From: Ustulina deusta
Taxonomy: Eukaryota > Ascomycota > Sordariomycetes > Xylariales > Xylariaceae
DNA: 64,000 nt
Assembly (NCBI GenBank): GCA_023159155.1
Contig: JAJNNX010000052.1
Span: 124,001 to 188,000, forward strand
Reading direction: 5' to 3'
Below the pieces are notes generated by a model. It ran no database searches, was not told the DNA's origin, and worked only from the letters and a program-made list of their open reading frames with translations. Below are positions 10,290 through 21,826 of the stretch, piece after piece; position 1 is the stretch's first letter; the number at the start of each line of letters is the position of its first letter. A program made the translations under genes and the position numbers.

Positions 10290-11205
10290 GGTAAGTAGGC
10301 GTAATAAAGAATGACGAGGGTTGCGATGGTGAGGAAGTAGACAGACAACAAGACGGGGAAACAGATGGATAGATAGATGGATAGAGAGTGAATATAAAAC
10401 CTACTCAGGCCAGACCATGGCATAAGGTCGTTGAACACCGTCCTCCCCCGTATACAGTTCCTCGTCTGGTACGTTATGCAAGATTATGGGCGGCATTGTT
10501 TATGTTATGTTTGAGGCTGTCGCGGAGGAAGGTGTTTTTATTCCGAGAGGTGGGCTTGAATTGTAGGCTTAGGAATTTTGATTCGGTTAGGTATTATCAA
10601 GCGCAATGGGACTGGATTGAAGAACCGCGAGAGAACGGCTTTCTAGCAGGTAGATGGACGAGATTGTGTGTTAGCCATAGCTCTGAGGAAAAATTGCGAC
10701 TCTAAACTGATTGTGTCTGATTGGCAATTTAGGTAAGACTGACTGCCTTCAGATGCCCGTCACACACCCTAGCAACCAGCAACCAGCAACCAACCCACTA
10801 AAACCGCCACTAATCTACCAATATTGTACTATATACTTCTATCCACGTGGGAAATCGGTACCTCTTAGCTAAGTATCTAGCGTTGGTGAGCAGGTACCTG
10901 CGTAGTACTCTGTACTATGCCCCACTCTTTTAGAATATTTGGAGCACTGACCAACTAAAAAGCTATAGGTACCTAGGTAGGTAAGTACCTAACTCAAGTA
11001 CCTGTAGGTTAGGAGGTACCTAGGTACATGTAGCTAGAAATTTGAACTACAGACCTGACGTAACGAGCAAAGCTTAGGTAAGGTGTGTAGCTACCAGGCA
11101 CACTCCAAACGAACGACATCTTCATTCACGCTGTCTGCTATTAGAGTTGCCAACCATCTCCCATCTCCCATTCCGATAGATCAATTGGCTCCTGTTGCCT
11201 ACGTC
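10290..11205. promoter_or_regulatory. divergent intergenic region rich in TAGGTACCTA-like words
   Basis: It separates the nucleoporin gene from the FMP46-type gene. A cluster at about 10965-11032 is built almost wholly of overlapping TAGGTA/TACCTA words, which are self-complementary. The same words recur in several other gene-free stretches of this window. No gene is evident. Confidence 0.55.
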
Positions 11206-11769
11206 ATGTTCCGATTTGTAAGTAAAGGCACAATTGTTAATACCTCAATGTTTATCAAGTCGGTGGACCAGATCATCACTGACACAATGGAGAATAGCAC
11301 AAGACCCTCGACATTGTCACTCTCTTTCACAAGGCTGGTTCGCCTGCTTCTGTCAGGGCTGCTACCGTCCTGAAGCAGGCCTCGGCAAATGCCACAGAAT
11401 CTGCCACCGAGGACCAGGCCAGCGACCACACTCATCAGACGAACCCCCATCGTCAGGACTTCGAATTGAATATCACCGAGGATCCTCCGACTGCCGACCA
11501 GCTCAGGACCATTCTCGAATATGTCGGCAAGAGCAAGATTAGCTCTATTATACAAGGCGCGACAAACGAAAAGGAGGCTCTCAAGAAATTCAAGGAGAGC
11601 ATCGACAGCCTCCAGCGTCCATTGGTTTGTCACCTTGATATATGCCTTTCTTTCTGCTGACTATTCGCTCACATGCACACAGATTGTGGATTGGAACAAT
11701 GGCAGGGCCATTGCTTCAAGTAATGAGTCAGAAATCCTCAAGATGTTGGACCAGTTGAATGGTAAATAA
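11206..11769 (+). CDS. FMP46: FMP46-type mitochondrial thioredoxin-fold protein (DUF1687)
   Basis: Three exons (11206-11217, 11298-11624, 11683-11769) encode 141 residues. The first exon carries only the four codons MFRF. Splicing to 11298 then restores the conserved start MFRFHKTLDIVTLFHKAG. Further family blocks are FELNITEDPPTADQLRTILE and the C-terminal VDWNNGRAIASSNESEILK. Yeast Fmp46 is a putative mitochondrial redox protein with a thioredoxin-like fold; its substrate is not known. The 4-codon first exon makes this gene easy to miss, because no single exon begins with the true ATG in frame. Confidence 0.85.
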
Positions 11770-12735
11770 GTACTTCCTGCCATATCTACTCAAGTACCTA
11801 GTAAGTGTTCCAGGATACTTTATGAGATAAGGCAAATTGTTCGCTCAACATTTACAAAGTTTCAACATGAACGCTTATTAAGTTTCAACGTGTATGTGAA
11901 CATGGGCATGTAAGATCATAATGGGGTAGAAGGGAAGGTACTTAAGTCGTCCATTTTGATTTGGGCACTCAAATGGCTCGTCTGTCATTATGCTCCAGCA
12001 GAGCCATCTCACCCTGGATAGCGTCCCTTGGTCTGTACTATATCTATCCATCGAGCCACACACCATGCGAATTCCCAGCTCTACCCATTAGTTCATTCAT
12101 TGTAGCTCCATGATCAGTACGAATGTGAAATCGTTCTAGCTGAGCCGATAAAAGCATTGTAAGTCCTCGCCGCATCAAACAGCTTATGCAACTGCAGACA
12201 CACACATCACTACAAGACAGACGCAAAGGGCCGGCAGTCAGTCACCCATCCTTCAAAACAAGTCGGCTGTGTCCTTTACAATAAGCAAACAAATGTTTCT
12301 CGTCAATGTCAATCAGTTCTGACCAAAGTTTACCCACTCCCATTCCCTAGATTCCATTGTCCATTGTCCACTCTCCATTCTCCATTACCCTAGGAACGTT
12401 GTTACCTAGTGGCACCTTTACTTAAGTGAAAAAGGTGCACACTACCTCTCCTGCCAACATCTCCTACTTTACTACACCTTCATCTTCCCATCCAACCCAC
12501 AACTTTTGGTCCTTGGATCTTTTGGTGTGTGCACTCCTTTCTGAGTTCGAGGCATCTCGCTCTCAGCCTGCCCATATCAATTTGCGGTCTTCTGTGTCCC
12601 TCAGATACTAGGGTACATTGCATCTAAACCAGACCCTTCAAGGTACACTTCAACCTCACATTCCCACCGCCCAGTCTACTGCTGTGCACAACCCGAACCC
12701 CCTCTTCGTTGCAAACAAATCAACCCTTCACCACC
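11770..12735. other. intergenic region
   Basis: Between the FMP46-type gene and the large RRM-containing gene. It has pyrimidine-rich DNA from about 12430 to 12730, suited to a promoter or 5' UTR. Short open frames here have no support. Confidence 0.45.
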
Positions 12736-15700
12736 ATGGCCCCCAAGTACTCGTTGTACGGCGGCTTCACAGTCGCAGATGCACTGAAAGCAGCAGGTGA
12801 ACCACCAGACAATGCCCAGTTTCAGCAGGGCGAGCCGCCGGTTATATTCTTCAGTGAAGCACCCCAAGGTTGTGCTGCTGTATTCTCGACGAACTGTGGC
12901 ACGACACCCTTTCGCTTCGTTGAAAACCCCACTTACGAACGTCAAGGTCACTACTGGTGGGCAGCAAAGATCCAGCTCGTTTGTGATGAACTGCGGCGAC
13001 TTTTGCCGGACGCGTGTAGAAGTGTGGAGGCTCCTCAGACCTTCTGGGACTTATACAAATACTTTGACGCCTACGAAATCTACTATCGAGGTGCTCAAAA
13101 CCTGTGGAACGTCATCAATACATTGGTCTTTGAGAACAACTATGTACAGGAAATTGTGGAGAAGGAGCGAAGAATGCAGGCCGAGCAACATATCCCATTG
13201 TTCGAGCTTCTCGCTGCTGAATTTATGACGAAGCCCGAAATGCGGACCAAGCTATCAGAGTGGGACGAAGAAAAACAACCAGATATCCTCAAGGCTTTGC
13301 CCACATCTGGCCTACAGTACACCTTTGGTGCCTATGAGAACTACCCCGAGCATTTTCTCGAAGCAATTCGAGTTATTTTTAGAAAGCACCACGAGGGTCT
13401 TCAAAAGGATGGGTTACTCGCCCCTAGTCTTCGTAGCGCAGAAGACCTGGATCTTGATAAAATGGAGCGACTTGGTGAGTGCACATGTTTACGGTATTCG
13501 ATTTATTCTTGCTAACTAGGTGGCTGTAGGCGCTTTACGCCGCTATCTTGATGAGCCCGCAGGCGACCCTTTTATGGATAAATTTGAAATTCCTAACAGA
13601 ATTCCTAACAAAATCAACAATGAAATCGTCATTGTCGATGGAACATCGCAAACAGCAGCCCGCCGAGCTGGCTGCTGGCCCAACATTCATTCCACCGAAA
13701 ACCCGAAACAACGTGAAGGTATGATACACTTTCCCTTCCGGGTTTGATCCGTGTGATGGATGTTTTTGTTCTCAACTAACTAGCAAAGTCTTGCAAGGTA
13801 ATGGTGCTCATGAATTACATCCTGGATTGGATGTGCCGGCCACAGATGCCAATCTGTCCAACGAGAATCGTGGCAGGGCTCATATTGCAGCTGGTCCTTC
13901 CAGGACAAAGCGATGCTCAAGTGCTCCCAGGATTGGTGGTGATCCCGAAAGCATTCTGAGCGATCCTTTCGCCAACAAAGCTCGTGTCTATACTAGAGAC
14001 CACCACGAAGATGACCAGAAGCTCATGGCACGTGAGAACCCAATTAATCCCAAGGCCACGAGCTCCGACACCCAAATTGCAACAAATGCACTCCAAGCGG
14101 CTATGCATTCTCCAGTCAGCCACTTACAACAGATTCCGCCGATCATGAGTCAAAGTTGGCCTCCTATCCACCATCAGCATCGTTCAAGCATAGCTAGTCA
14201 TCATGGATCTCCATCGATTCAGCACCCAGTGTTGGCCTCTTCGCCTAGCTTTGTCCCAGGTCCTGTACCGTCATCCCGATTACCAGAAACTCGAGACCGC
14301 GGCATGTCTCAGGATGCGTTTGCTGAACAGATTCCGAAATATGCACTGTCCCAACAATATATGCAAGGTCCTCCACCGGTGGTGCAGCAGACACAATACC
14401 CTGGTCCGGTTTATGTGCAACCCAATGGAGGTCGATATACCATGAACACAACACCACCTTACGTTCAATCAGAGATGAGGCAACATCATAACGCTCCACT
14501 TACACTTGCCAATGGCCTTGGAAGTTTTAGAGAGGACAGGGGAAATTCTGGTACGCTAAATGCTAGCAACGGAAAGTGGCAGCACATCGGATCTGACGAC
14601 ATCCATGGCCCCAGGGCAATCTTCCAAAAGGACAGCATACATGGCCAGGAAGGCTACAATCACAGAGCTGGCCAGTCGGAACGCAAAGTATCTAATGAGT
14701 CTGGCAGACACTCGTCGACTGCGAGCACTAGCGGTGGCTATCGACGATTCAGTAATACTCGCCCGCAGCAGTACAATAACCATGTTGATCCCCGCCAAGC
14801 AACGGCAGGCAACACACGAACACCGGCGAGTTTGGGGCATTCGTTGAGTGAATACGGGTGTGTGAACGCTCATAGACTCTGCGACACGGTTACCAAGTTC
14901 GATCCTTGCCCCTGTGCGGACTGCAGTGATAGAGACCGAACCATCTATGTCAGTCGGTGCAAAAACGGCGCCCTCCAGTTCGGCGGCGCCATGGATCTTT
15001 TGAAGCAGCATTTTAGCCAATTCGGCAAAGTTGAGAGCGTGACACCTGTCGACACGAATAGAAGTGCTGTTCGCATTAAGTGAGTGGTTGTTCTCTGAAC
15101 TTCAGGTGCTGTGTGCCTTGATACTAACCGAAGTCGTTGCAGATTTGCCAACCCTCAGTCCGCAGTAGCTGCTGTTCACGCAGGGCCCCGCGTTCGGATC
15201 GAAGGCCTGGGGGACTTGCCCTTTAGTGTAAACTTCCGGACCGGATCTCAATTTTTCATTCCCAGGAATCCTGCGCATGGTTCCAGTGCCCATCGTCGTT
15301 TCACCCAAAATGCCCCTCCAGAGCAACAAGTAGCAATGTCCCAACCACCCAACATTGGGCGAAACAACTCCAACGCCCATTCTCAACCTTTCCAATACCA
15401 TGCTCCTTTCCCTGGAGGCCGAGGTGCCACGTCCGGTGCCATGGCCCCTGCAGGTTATAATTCTGGTGTCAAGCTCAATGCTGCAACAGAGTGCGCCATC
15501 GATGTATTAGATCGGGCAGCTACACAATCCGGATTTGGGAAAAGAGAGCCCGAAAGGTCTTCCTATGCGGGATTTGGATTTGGCCCAACTGTCCCGCTCC
15601 AGGCTCAACAAGGCTTTGCATCAATTGACTCAAAGGATATACGTGGCACAGCAAGTCTTCAATCCATATATGGCTCTCAGTTTGGTGGAAGTACTCAAGA

Positions 15701-17864
15701 TTTGGTCCGGAACATCGCGGATCTCACCCAAGAATTTAGAAATTCTCGCCAGGCTAGCATTCATGGTACCCCGACCAAGGAACCACAGCCGGGTAATAAC
15801 GCACAGCTGGCGGGAATTCCTTCTATAAATGCGATGGATAATCCGATTCAATCGCCTGAGGCCACAGAGTCAACCAAGCTGGATGTGGAAACCGGAATTG
15901 ATTATGGTACAATTCGTATCCGACCCGAAAAGGCTCAATATGCAGCAATTCCCTCGGATTGGCGGCGAAATCTTACACCATTTCATTCCACAAATGGGCT
16001 TGGGTCTCAAACCCTTCAGGCGGCCTCACAGAGTGGTCAAGTGTTAGCTGCTAACATTCCTGACCATATATTTCGGCCTACACCATCCACAGCTGAGAAT
16101 AGTCAGCAGATTCAAACCAGGGCAGGAGACATCACTGTGAAGTCGCAACCTAATAATCGTGAGGACAAGATGTCATCGGGGGATAAGAATATAAGTGAGC
16201 ACCTCGACACTAGTTCCCACGCAAAGCGAAAGGCTAGCGAAGACGGTGATGAGGAGGCATTCAGCCAGTGTTCCTCTAAGAAGAAGGTTGTGAAAGTTAT
16301 CCAGCCGGATGGCCCTCTACCGGAACCTCAAAGCTCCCAGCCTATAAATGATGGAAAGCAAGCCCCTCCTCAGACCGGAAATGGCAAGAAGAAAAAGAAT
16401 AAGAACAAGAACAAGGGCCGTCAAAATCAAGATGCAGGATTAGCAGTTCCCGAAAAATCATCCACAACTGCGTCTTATGAAACGCAGACATTTCAACCTG
16501 CTATTGCCGCTTCTCGTCTGCCACAGTACCCCCCGGGACTTGCGCAGGAGGTAGGATTAGAGGCAGCAGTTTCGCATGTTTCTGAGCCTGGTTACGTTCG
16601 AACGTCCCCAACAAACGAAAAGACATTTAATGGAATCGAACCATTTCCTGCTTACCGAGACGTTATGTCTGGTCCCCAGCTTGCTATTCAGAGCCACCAA
16701 AGTTACAGAATCGGTTTCGCGCCTAACCAGTCAATTTCGAGCAACACATCGACAATCGTCCAGGACTATGGCCGGAGGCTTCATACCTTGAACCCTGGGG
16801 CTCAAAACTTCATTCCTTCTCCTACCAATATAAGCGCTAAGAGTCCTACTTTCCCTCTTGATCCCCGAACCTCACCAACGCCAACACCAGTTCCACCGGT
16901 TCATGGTGAAAATGCTGACGACAGTAAAGACGACAATGCACCCAAAGTTACTGGGAAAGAAAACAATGGAGGCAAAGCGAATTCTGGAACTAGGCAAGGC
17001 GGCGGAAAAGGCAAGCCCAAGAATGGCAAAGTATGGAAGAACGACCGGAAGAGCGGAAATACTCAAGCGCCGACCGACAGGGCTGCAGTTGATCCAAAAG
17101 CTGAAACGCCAGAGCCCAGCGGATCCAAAGATGCAACAACCTTGAAGACAGTTCCAGCCCCAGTTGATCAGAAAGCCGAGGCATCTAAGCAAGGCGCACC
17201 GAAAGACGCGAATAACGAGCTTCCCTCAGCTGCAGAAGCTGAACCAAAGGAGTCCTCAAACCACGGCAGCCTAAAGGGCACCAAGGTAGATCGGCAAGAT
17301 AAAGGAAAGGGAAAGGATGTGAGCGTCCCCGAGAAGAAACTCGAGGCGACGACCACAACCAAAACCAAACCGAAGAACGGCAAGAAGACCGAGGTCAAAG
17401 ACCTCGAGCGTCCCGGGTCTCGAACGAACCTTGTTTCTACCAAGGCAGCCCGTACGACAACCCCTTCGCCGACCGTTTCTTCTTCTTCAGCCACCTCAGC
17501 ATCCACCAAGTCGAAGCAAGGGAAATCGAAGAACCGAGCTGCTCGTAAGAAGGGAGTCGGCACTCACCCGAGCGCCAAGGCGGACGTCCGAACCGGCAAC
17601 ACAACATCGAGCAAAGGACGAATCCCCCCGTCGAACCCAACCAAGCCCCTCCTCAACAGCGACGACTTCCCCGCGCTACCCTCGAAGCCCACCCCAGCCA
17701 TCGCGCCATCCGCCCCACAGGCTGTTGCCGCGGCCCTAAATCCATGGCAGAGACCCGGCTGGACGGCTTCGGTATTGACTTCGACTCCTGCTGCGGCGAA
17801 GTCCGAGAACGAGAGCAGGGAGAAAGGATCGCCGATTCCCCAGGGCGAGCGGAAGGGTGGATGA
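12736..17864 (+). CDS. large protein of unknown function with a degenerate RRM-like domain
   Basis: Four exons (12736-13474, 13530-13718, 13789-15079, 15143-17864) join without a frame break to 1646 residues. I do not recognise a named ortholog. The N-terminal 250 residues look folded (SLYGGFTVADALKAAGEPP, then FWDLYKYFDAYEIYYRGAQN). A long polar, disordered stretch follows. Near residues 680-770 there is a Cys-containing segment (FDPCPCADCSDRD) directly before an RRM-like unit that straddles intron 3 (RTIYVSRCKNGALQF... SAVRIKFANPQSAVAAVHAG). The last 850 residues are low-complexity, Lys-rich (GKKKKNKNKNKGR) and end with DDFPALPSKP and a Trp-containing tail (LNPWQRPGWTASVL). FPALP-type motifs occur in several translation and mRNA-decay proteins. 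I infer an RNA-associated cytoplasmic factor, tentatively. The start ATG at 12736 has an excellent context (CACCATGGC). Confidence 0.8.
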
Positions 17865-18836
17865 CTCGTAAATTGGCTCCTATCGGGCTGTGTGCCTAAG
17901 GTTTGTGCGGGAGTTGCGATGGGGATTTTCGTGATGGGGAGGTTGTTCTCGCTTTGCTTCGAGCCTTGGCGGGGAATTCACGACGATATCTACGTACGCA
18001 CTCGCACGTTCTACCCTCCAGGGTAGAGGGACAGAGTGAATATCGGTTTCGACCTTGATGAGGTGGGCCGAGCCGGCTGTAGGAGCAAGGAAAAGACGGG
18101 GTGATGTGGTGAGATGGGAAGGATCCACAGGAGTTTTTTTTTTCCTTTCTTTCTTTATCTTTCGTTTGGCGTACAAGGGACCCGGGCCGAGGGTTTGCTT
18201 TTCTCCCCTCTAGATACCCGATTTGTGTTGGGGGAATAATAATAATGACAAAAGGAGATGGGTGGGTTGAGCTGCGGACGATTTTGTAACATCACGGGTC
18301 AGGGAAGAAGTATCCTCGTTTCCATGCTGCGGGGCGATGATATAAGTTTGGGTTGGTTGCTTCGTGGTACGCGGACTAAAGGGAGTTGGGGTGTAAGAGT
18401 ATGGAGGTAGACAGATTCTCTAAGAATTGAGAGGCTTTCTATCGAACTTCTATAATTGTGCTGTGAAATGATCGATACTAGGTGATATCGCGATAATTGT
18501 GAAAACTATAGCAATGCTAGAGATACTGGCCTGGTCATTACCATGCTAGGCATGAGATCTTGATCCTGCGCATTGAGGCGCATGTAATAAGAGGCCGTGG
18601 CAGCGAGAGTGTGGTCAATTTCTGATAAGTCTCCCGTGAGCTACATCGAGGCACGACTTGGTATAGATGGGTATTTTCACGTATATTCAAGGGGCTATAT
18701 GCAGACTTAGCATATCCCAATCTCGACGCATGATATCGAGACGCGGTTTTAGCTTGAAGTAAATTTCTTTTTCATCGGCTCTGCTTCTAATCACCGTCTA
18801 TTTGGCGTTGGTATAGATAGGTCCGGCATACACAAA
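17865..18836. other. convergent 3' intergenic region
   Basis: Between the ends of the large RRM-containing gene and NDUFA2. It contains a T-run at about 18133-18142 and AAT repeats at 18235-18245. No gene is evident. Confidence 0.45.
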
Positions 18837-19537
18837 TCATACATCATTCTTGACGAGCGTCGAAACAGCCTCCTCGATTTGCTTATCGGATAGTCCTGCG
18901 GTAGTCGATCTTAGTCAGTCCCCTGATCACTGCCAGCATTTCCAATGGACTGTTTTCTTCTTCTTCGGTCGTTACATACCTTCTAATGACTGGCTCTTCT
19001 CTTTTCCGAATTCTGCATATGTTCATCATTAGCATTGCATTCTCCCTTCATCCCCCCCCTCCCCCCCTCTTCCAGGCTCTGCCGGGGGTCTTCTCGAATA
19101 GTGGAGTGACGGAAGATGCGGGGGATAAGCAGGACGATGACGAACCGTATCGAGCGTAGATCTTGGGGATTGTGCCGGCGGCTTCGCGTATGAGGATGGG
19201 TGTGTGGGGGTTGTTCTTCTTCATTGTCGGATAGGCGCGCGTGAGGAATGTCCTGTGGATAAATAGCATCTGTTAGTCCCTCGGCTCATTTGTGTTGCAT
19301 CGCAAGAGCATTGCTAGATTCGCGACTGTCCTCTAGACAGGGAAGCGAGCTCCGAAGAGGTCGTTGCATCCAGGCTCGGCGTCGACGATATCGGTGATAT
19401 CATGAGCCATATGGAGACATGTCTGTCTCGGCGATGCAAATAAATCGAACGCACCTCGTCGCAGCGCTGGGTTCGCCCTGGCAGAACAAGAAGCGGACCT
19501 CCTTTAGGGTCGTGGTGAAGACGTATTTGCCTGACAT
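18837..19537 (-). CDS. NDUFA2: NADH:ubiquinone oxidoreductase subunit NDUFA2 (B8 / 10.5 kDa)
   Basis: Four exons (19537-19455, 19252-19146, 19012-18980, 18895-18837) encode 93 residues, matching the family size. The protein is an accessory subunit of mitochondrial complex I with a thioredoxin-like (L51/S25/CI-B8) fold. Diagnostic blocks are LKEVRFLFCQ at the N-terminus, FLTRAYPTMKKNNPHTPILI, REAAGTIPKIYARYEFGKEK, and the C-terminal LSDKQIEEAVSTLVKN. The exons are very small (33 and 59 nt at the end), so no long open frame marks this gene. It is divergently transcribed from the pyruvate carrier gene across 481 bp. Confidence 0.92.
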
Positions 19538-20018
19538 CTTCACGCTTCCGCCGACTGGGGGTTGTTGTGTTCGGGTATGATCGAAGACGTCGATGAGATA
19601 CGGTTGGGATGCCTTAGCTCAGTGGCACCGCAGCTAGACGGGACATAGGTAGCTCCAGGCGCCCCATCCAGAGCCTGTGCATTCGTCCAATTAGGGTGTC
19701 CAATTGGACCTTGGGCGGGCTGCATTGCATTCGCCTTTTGCTTACTTGCATGACCCACCCTTTCCTGCGTCTATAAGGATAGGATATTACTAAAATAGGT
19801 ACAGACCTCCGATTTTAGGTAACTCCGGACGGGACTCCCCAACGACATTTCCATTATCCATTATCTCTTCGCTAGCCTAGTCATCAAGCCACCGACGGAC
19901 TATCGCCATCAGACACCTCCCCTCTCCCCTCCCCTCCTCTCGTCTCCTGCTCTCGACCTCGCCATCGCAAAATACGCCAATTGCGACAAGACGAGTCTGT
20001 CATCGCCCATATACCACC
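19538..20018. promoter_or_regulatory. divergent promoter shared by NDUFA2 and the pyruvate carrier gene
   Basis: A 481-bp region between two nuclear genes for mitochondrial inner-membrane functions. The carrier side is rich in CTCC/CTCTCC pyrimidine runs (19917-19960). Co-regulation is inference from the layout. Confidence 0.55.
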
Positions 20019-20685
20019 ATGCCTCCCACGACCACCATGTTCCGCGCCGCCCGGCCCATCTTCCAACAAACCTCGGGCACCGTCTTCCGCAACCAGTTCG
20101 CCCACACGTCCGGACGCCGTTTCCAGAGCACCACCGCTGGCGACGGCCCCTCGGCACAGCAGCAGAAGAGCTGGTTCAAGCGCATGTGGGATTCGCCCAT
20201 CGGCTTCAAGACCGTACACTTCTGGTGAGTATCCGACCAGCCGCCAATGAAGATGCTGTCCGGCCGCTGGCCTGCCGTCCATGTTCGCCCTGTCCTCTCG
20301 TTCCCCTCCACATATCTCGTGTGTCGCCATATCTCGCCGCACAAGCCCGCCCCACCCCGTCCTGCCGTGATCCTGAACGACACTAACCGCCGCATCCCCC
20401 ACGACTAGGGCCCCTGTAATGAAATGGGCTCTCGTTATCGCCGGAATCGGCGACTTCGCGCGCCCAGCCGATAAACTCTCCCTGTCCCAGAACGCCGCCC
20501 TCACCGCCACTGGCGCCCTCTGGACACGCTGGTGCTTCGTCATCACACCCCAGAATTACCTCCTCGCCGCCGTCAACTTCTTCCTCGGCTGTGTTGGCGT
20601 CGCCCAGCTCACCCGCATCGCAATGTACAACGCCTCTCAGAAGAAGCTGTCCGAGCCGGTAGAAAAGGAGGTTACCAAGTCGTAA
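20019..20685 (+). CDS. MPC2: mitochondrial pyruvate carrier subunit (MPC2-type)
   Basis: Two exons (20019-20224, 20409-20685) encode 160 residues. MPC subunits form a heterodimer in the inner mitochondrial membrane that imports pyruvate. The N-terminal 45 residues are Arg/Ser-rich without acidic residues, as in a presequence. The carrier core begins SPIGFKTVHFWAPVMKWAL, a hallmark of the family, and continues with GIGDFARPADKLSLSQNAAL, TGALWTRWCFVITPQNYLLA and NFFLGCVGVAQLTRI, giving three hydrophobic segments. This matches the Mpc2/Mpc3 side of the family, not Mpc1, judging by the length and the TRWCFVITPQN block. The ATG at 20019 follows CCACC. Confidence 0.92.
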
Positions 20686-21826
20686 GGACGGGGCGATAAA
20701 GACAACGTGGTTGACGATGGATGTGGAGGGGAATTGATTGGAGGGAACAAGAGACAAAGCATGGGAAGTGGGTTCGACGGATTGGGTCGAGATTCCACTT
20801 TCGCACATATAGACGATCACAGCTGAGCAGGACGAGAGCATCCGCATTCATATACACGACATTCCTTGGGCGGTTCACGACATACAAGGCGGCTTTGGAT
20901 CCATGGATGGATAACGCACGTACACACAACTGAGAAAAACGAAGCGCTCGTTCTGTTGTGTGGGATTACATCGTGTAGGGTCAATGCTCTTTCCGTCCCC
21001 GTCAATATTGGCCGGGGGAAATCAAAAACGCTCCTGCATACTACCTAGATACTCACGAGCATGCATTCCGCTGGATATTTTGGCTATCCCGCAATTCATT
21101 AGGTCATCAGAGGTTATAGAACAAACATTCTTACCCGTTCGCATTGAAAGAAAAAATTATACGTATATCACCAACAGCCGTTCTTTCTTGACTTGTAGAC
21201 TGTCTCGTTGCTTACGATTCCCGTGCACGTCTTCAGAGACAGACAGTTCTCGCAGCCCGATTTATTTTTGACCACGACCCGTTAACTTGGGGTCTACGCA
21301 CTCTCTCCCCTCTTCTCTCTTCTTCTTGTTCTTGTTCTTCTCCCCCCTGCGCCTATTATTTGCAGATCGGAAAGCAGGGTAAGTAGCTAGCTAGAGTCGA
21401 GTCTAGGATGGGTGTGGACACGATCTACATAGTTTGTCGTGGCTTTTTTAGTCTGGACAAGGGATGAGGTTCAAGTGGCATTTACAGAGGTGTGCATAAA
21501 CGTCGTCGTCGGGAGCGTAACGAGGTGGACATGCATTATCTATCTATCTGTCTACGCAGCGGTGGGAGAAGGCTCGTGACGTGCTCGTGATGTGCTCGTG
21601 ACAGGCAGCCGAAATGCAGAAGAGGGAGGCCTGCGTGAAATAAATAGTATTATGCGTATACCCTAGAACTATCTGTGCCTAACGATAGTCGTACACCACA
21701 CCCGGCTCTAGAAGACAGACAGAGCGGAAGAGAGAGAGAGAGAAATGACGGCAGTGGAAACCTTGCCGCATACATTTGGGCCGGACCTTGCTTGTTCGCT
21801 GTACGGCGATACGACCGTTGTTGCTT
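20686..21826. other. convergent 3' intergenic region with a short tandem repeat
   Basis: Between the carrier gene and the UBX gene ends. At about 21572-21603 the word GTGCTCGTGAc/t is repeated in tandem. A pyrimidine-rich tract lies at 21300-21350. No gene is evident. Confidence 0.45.
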
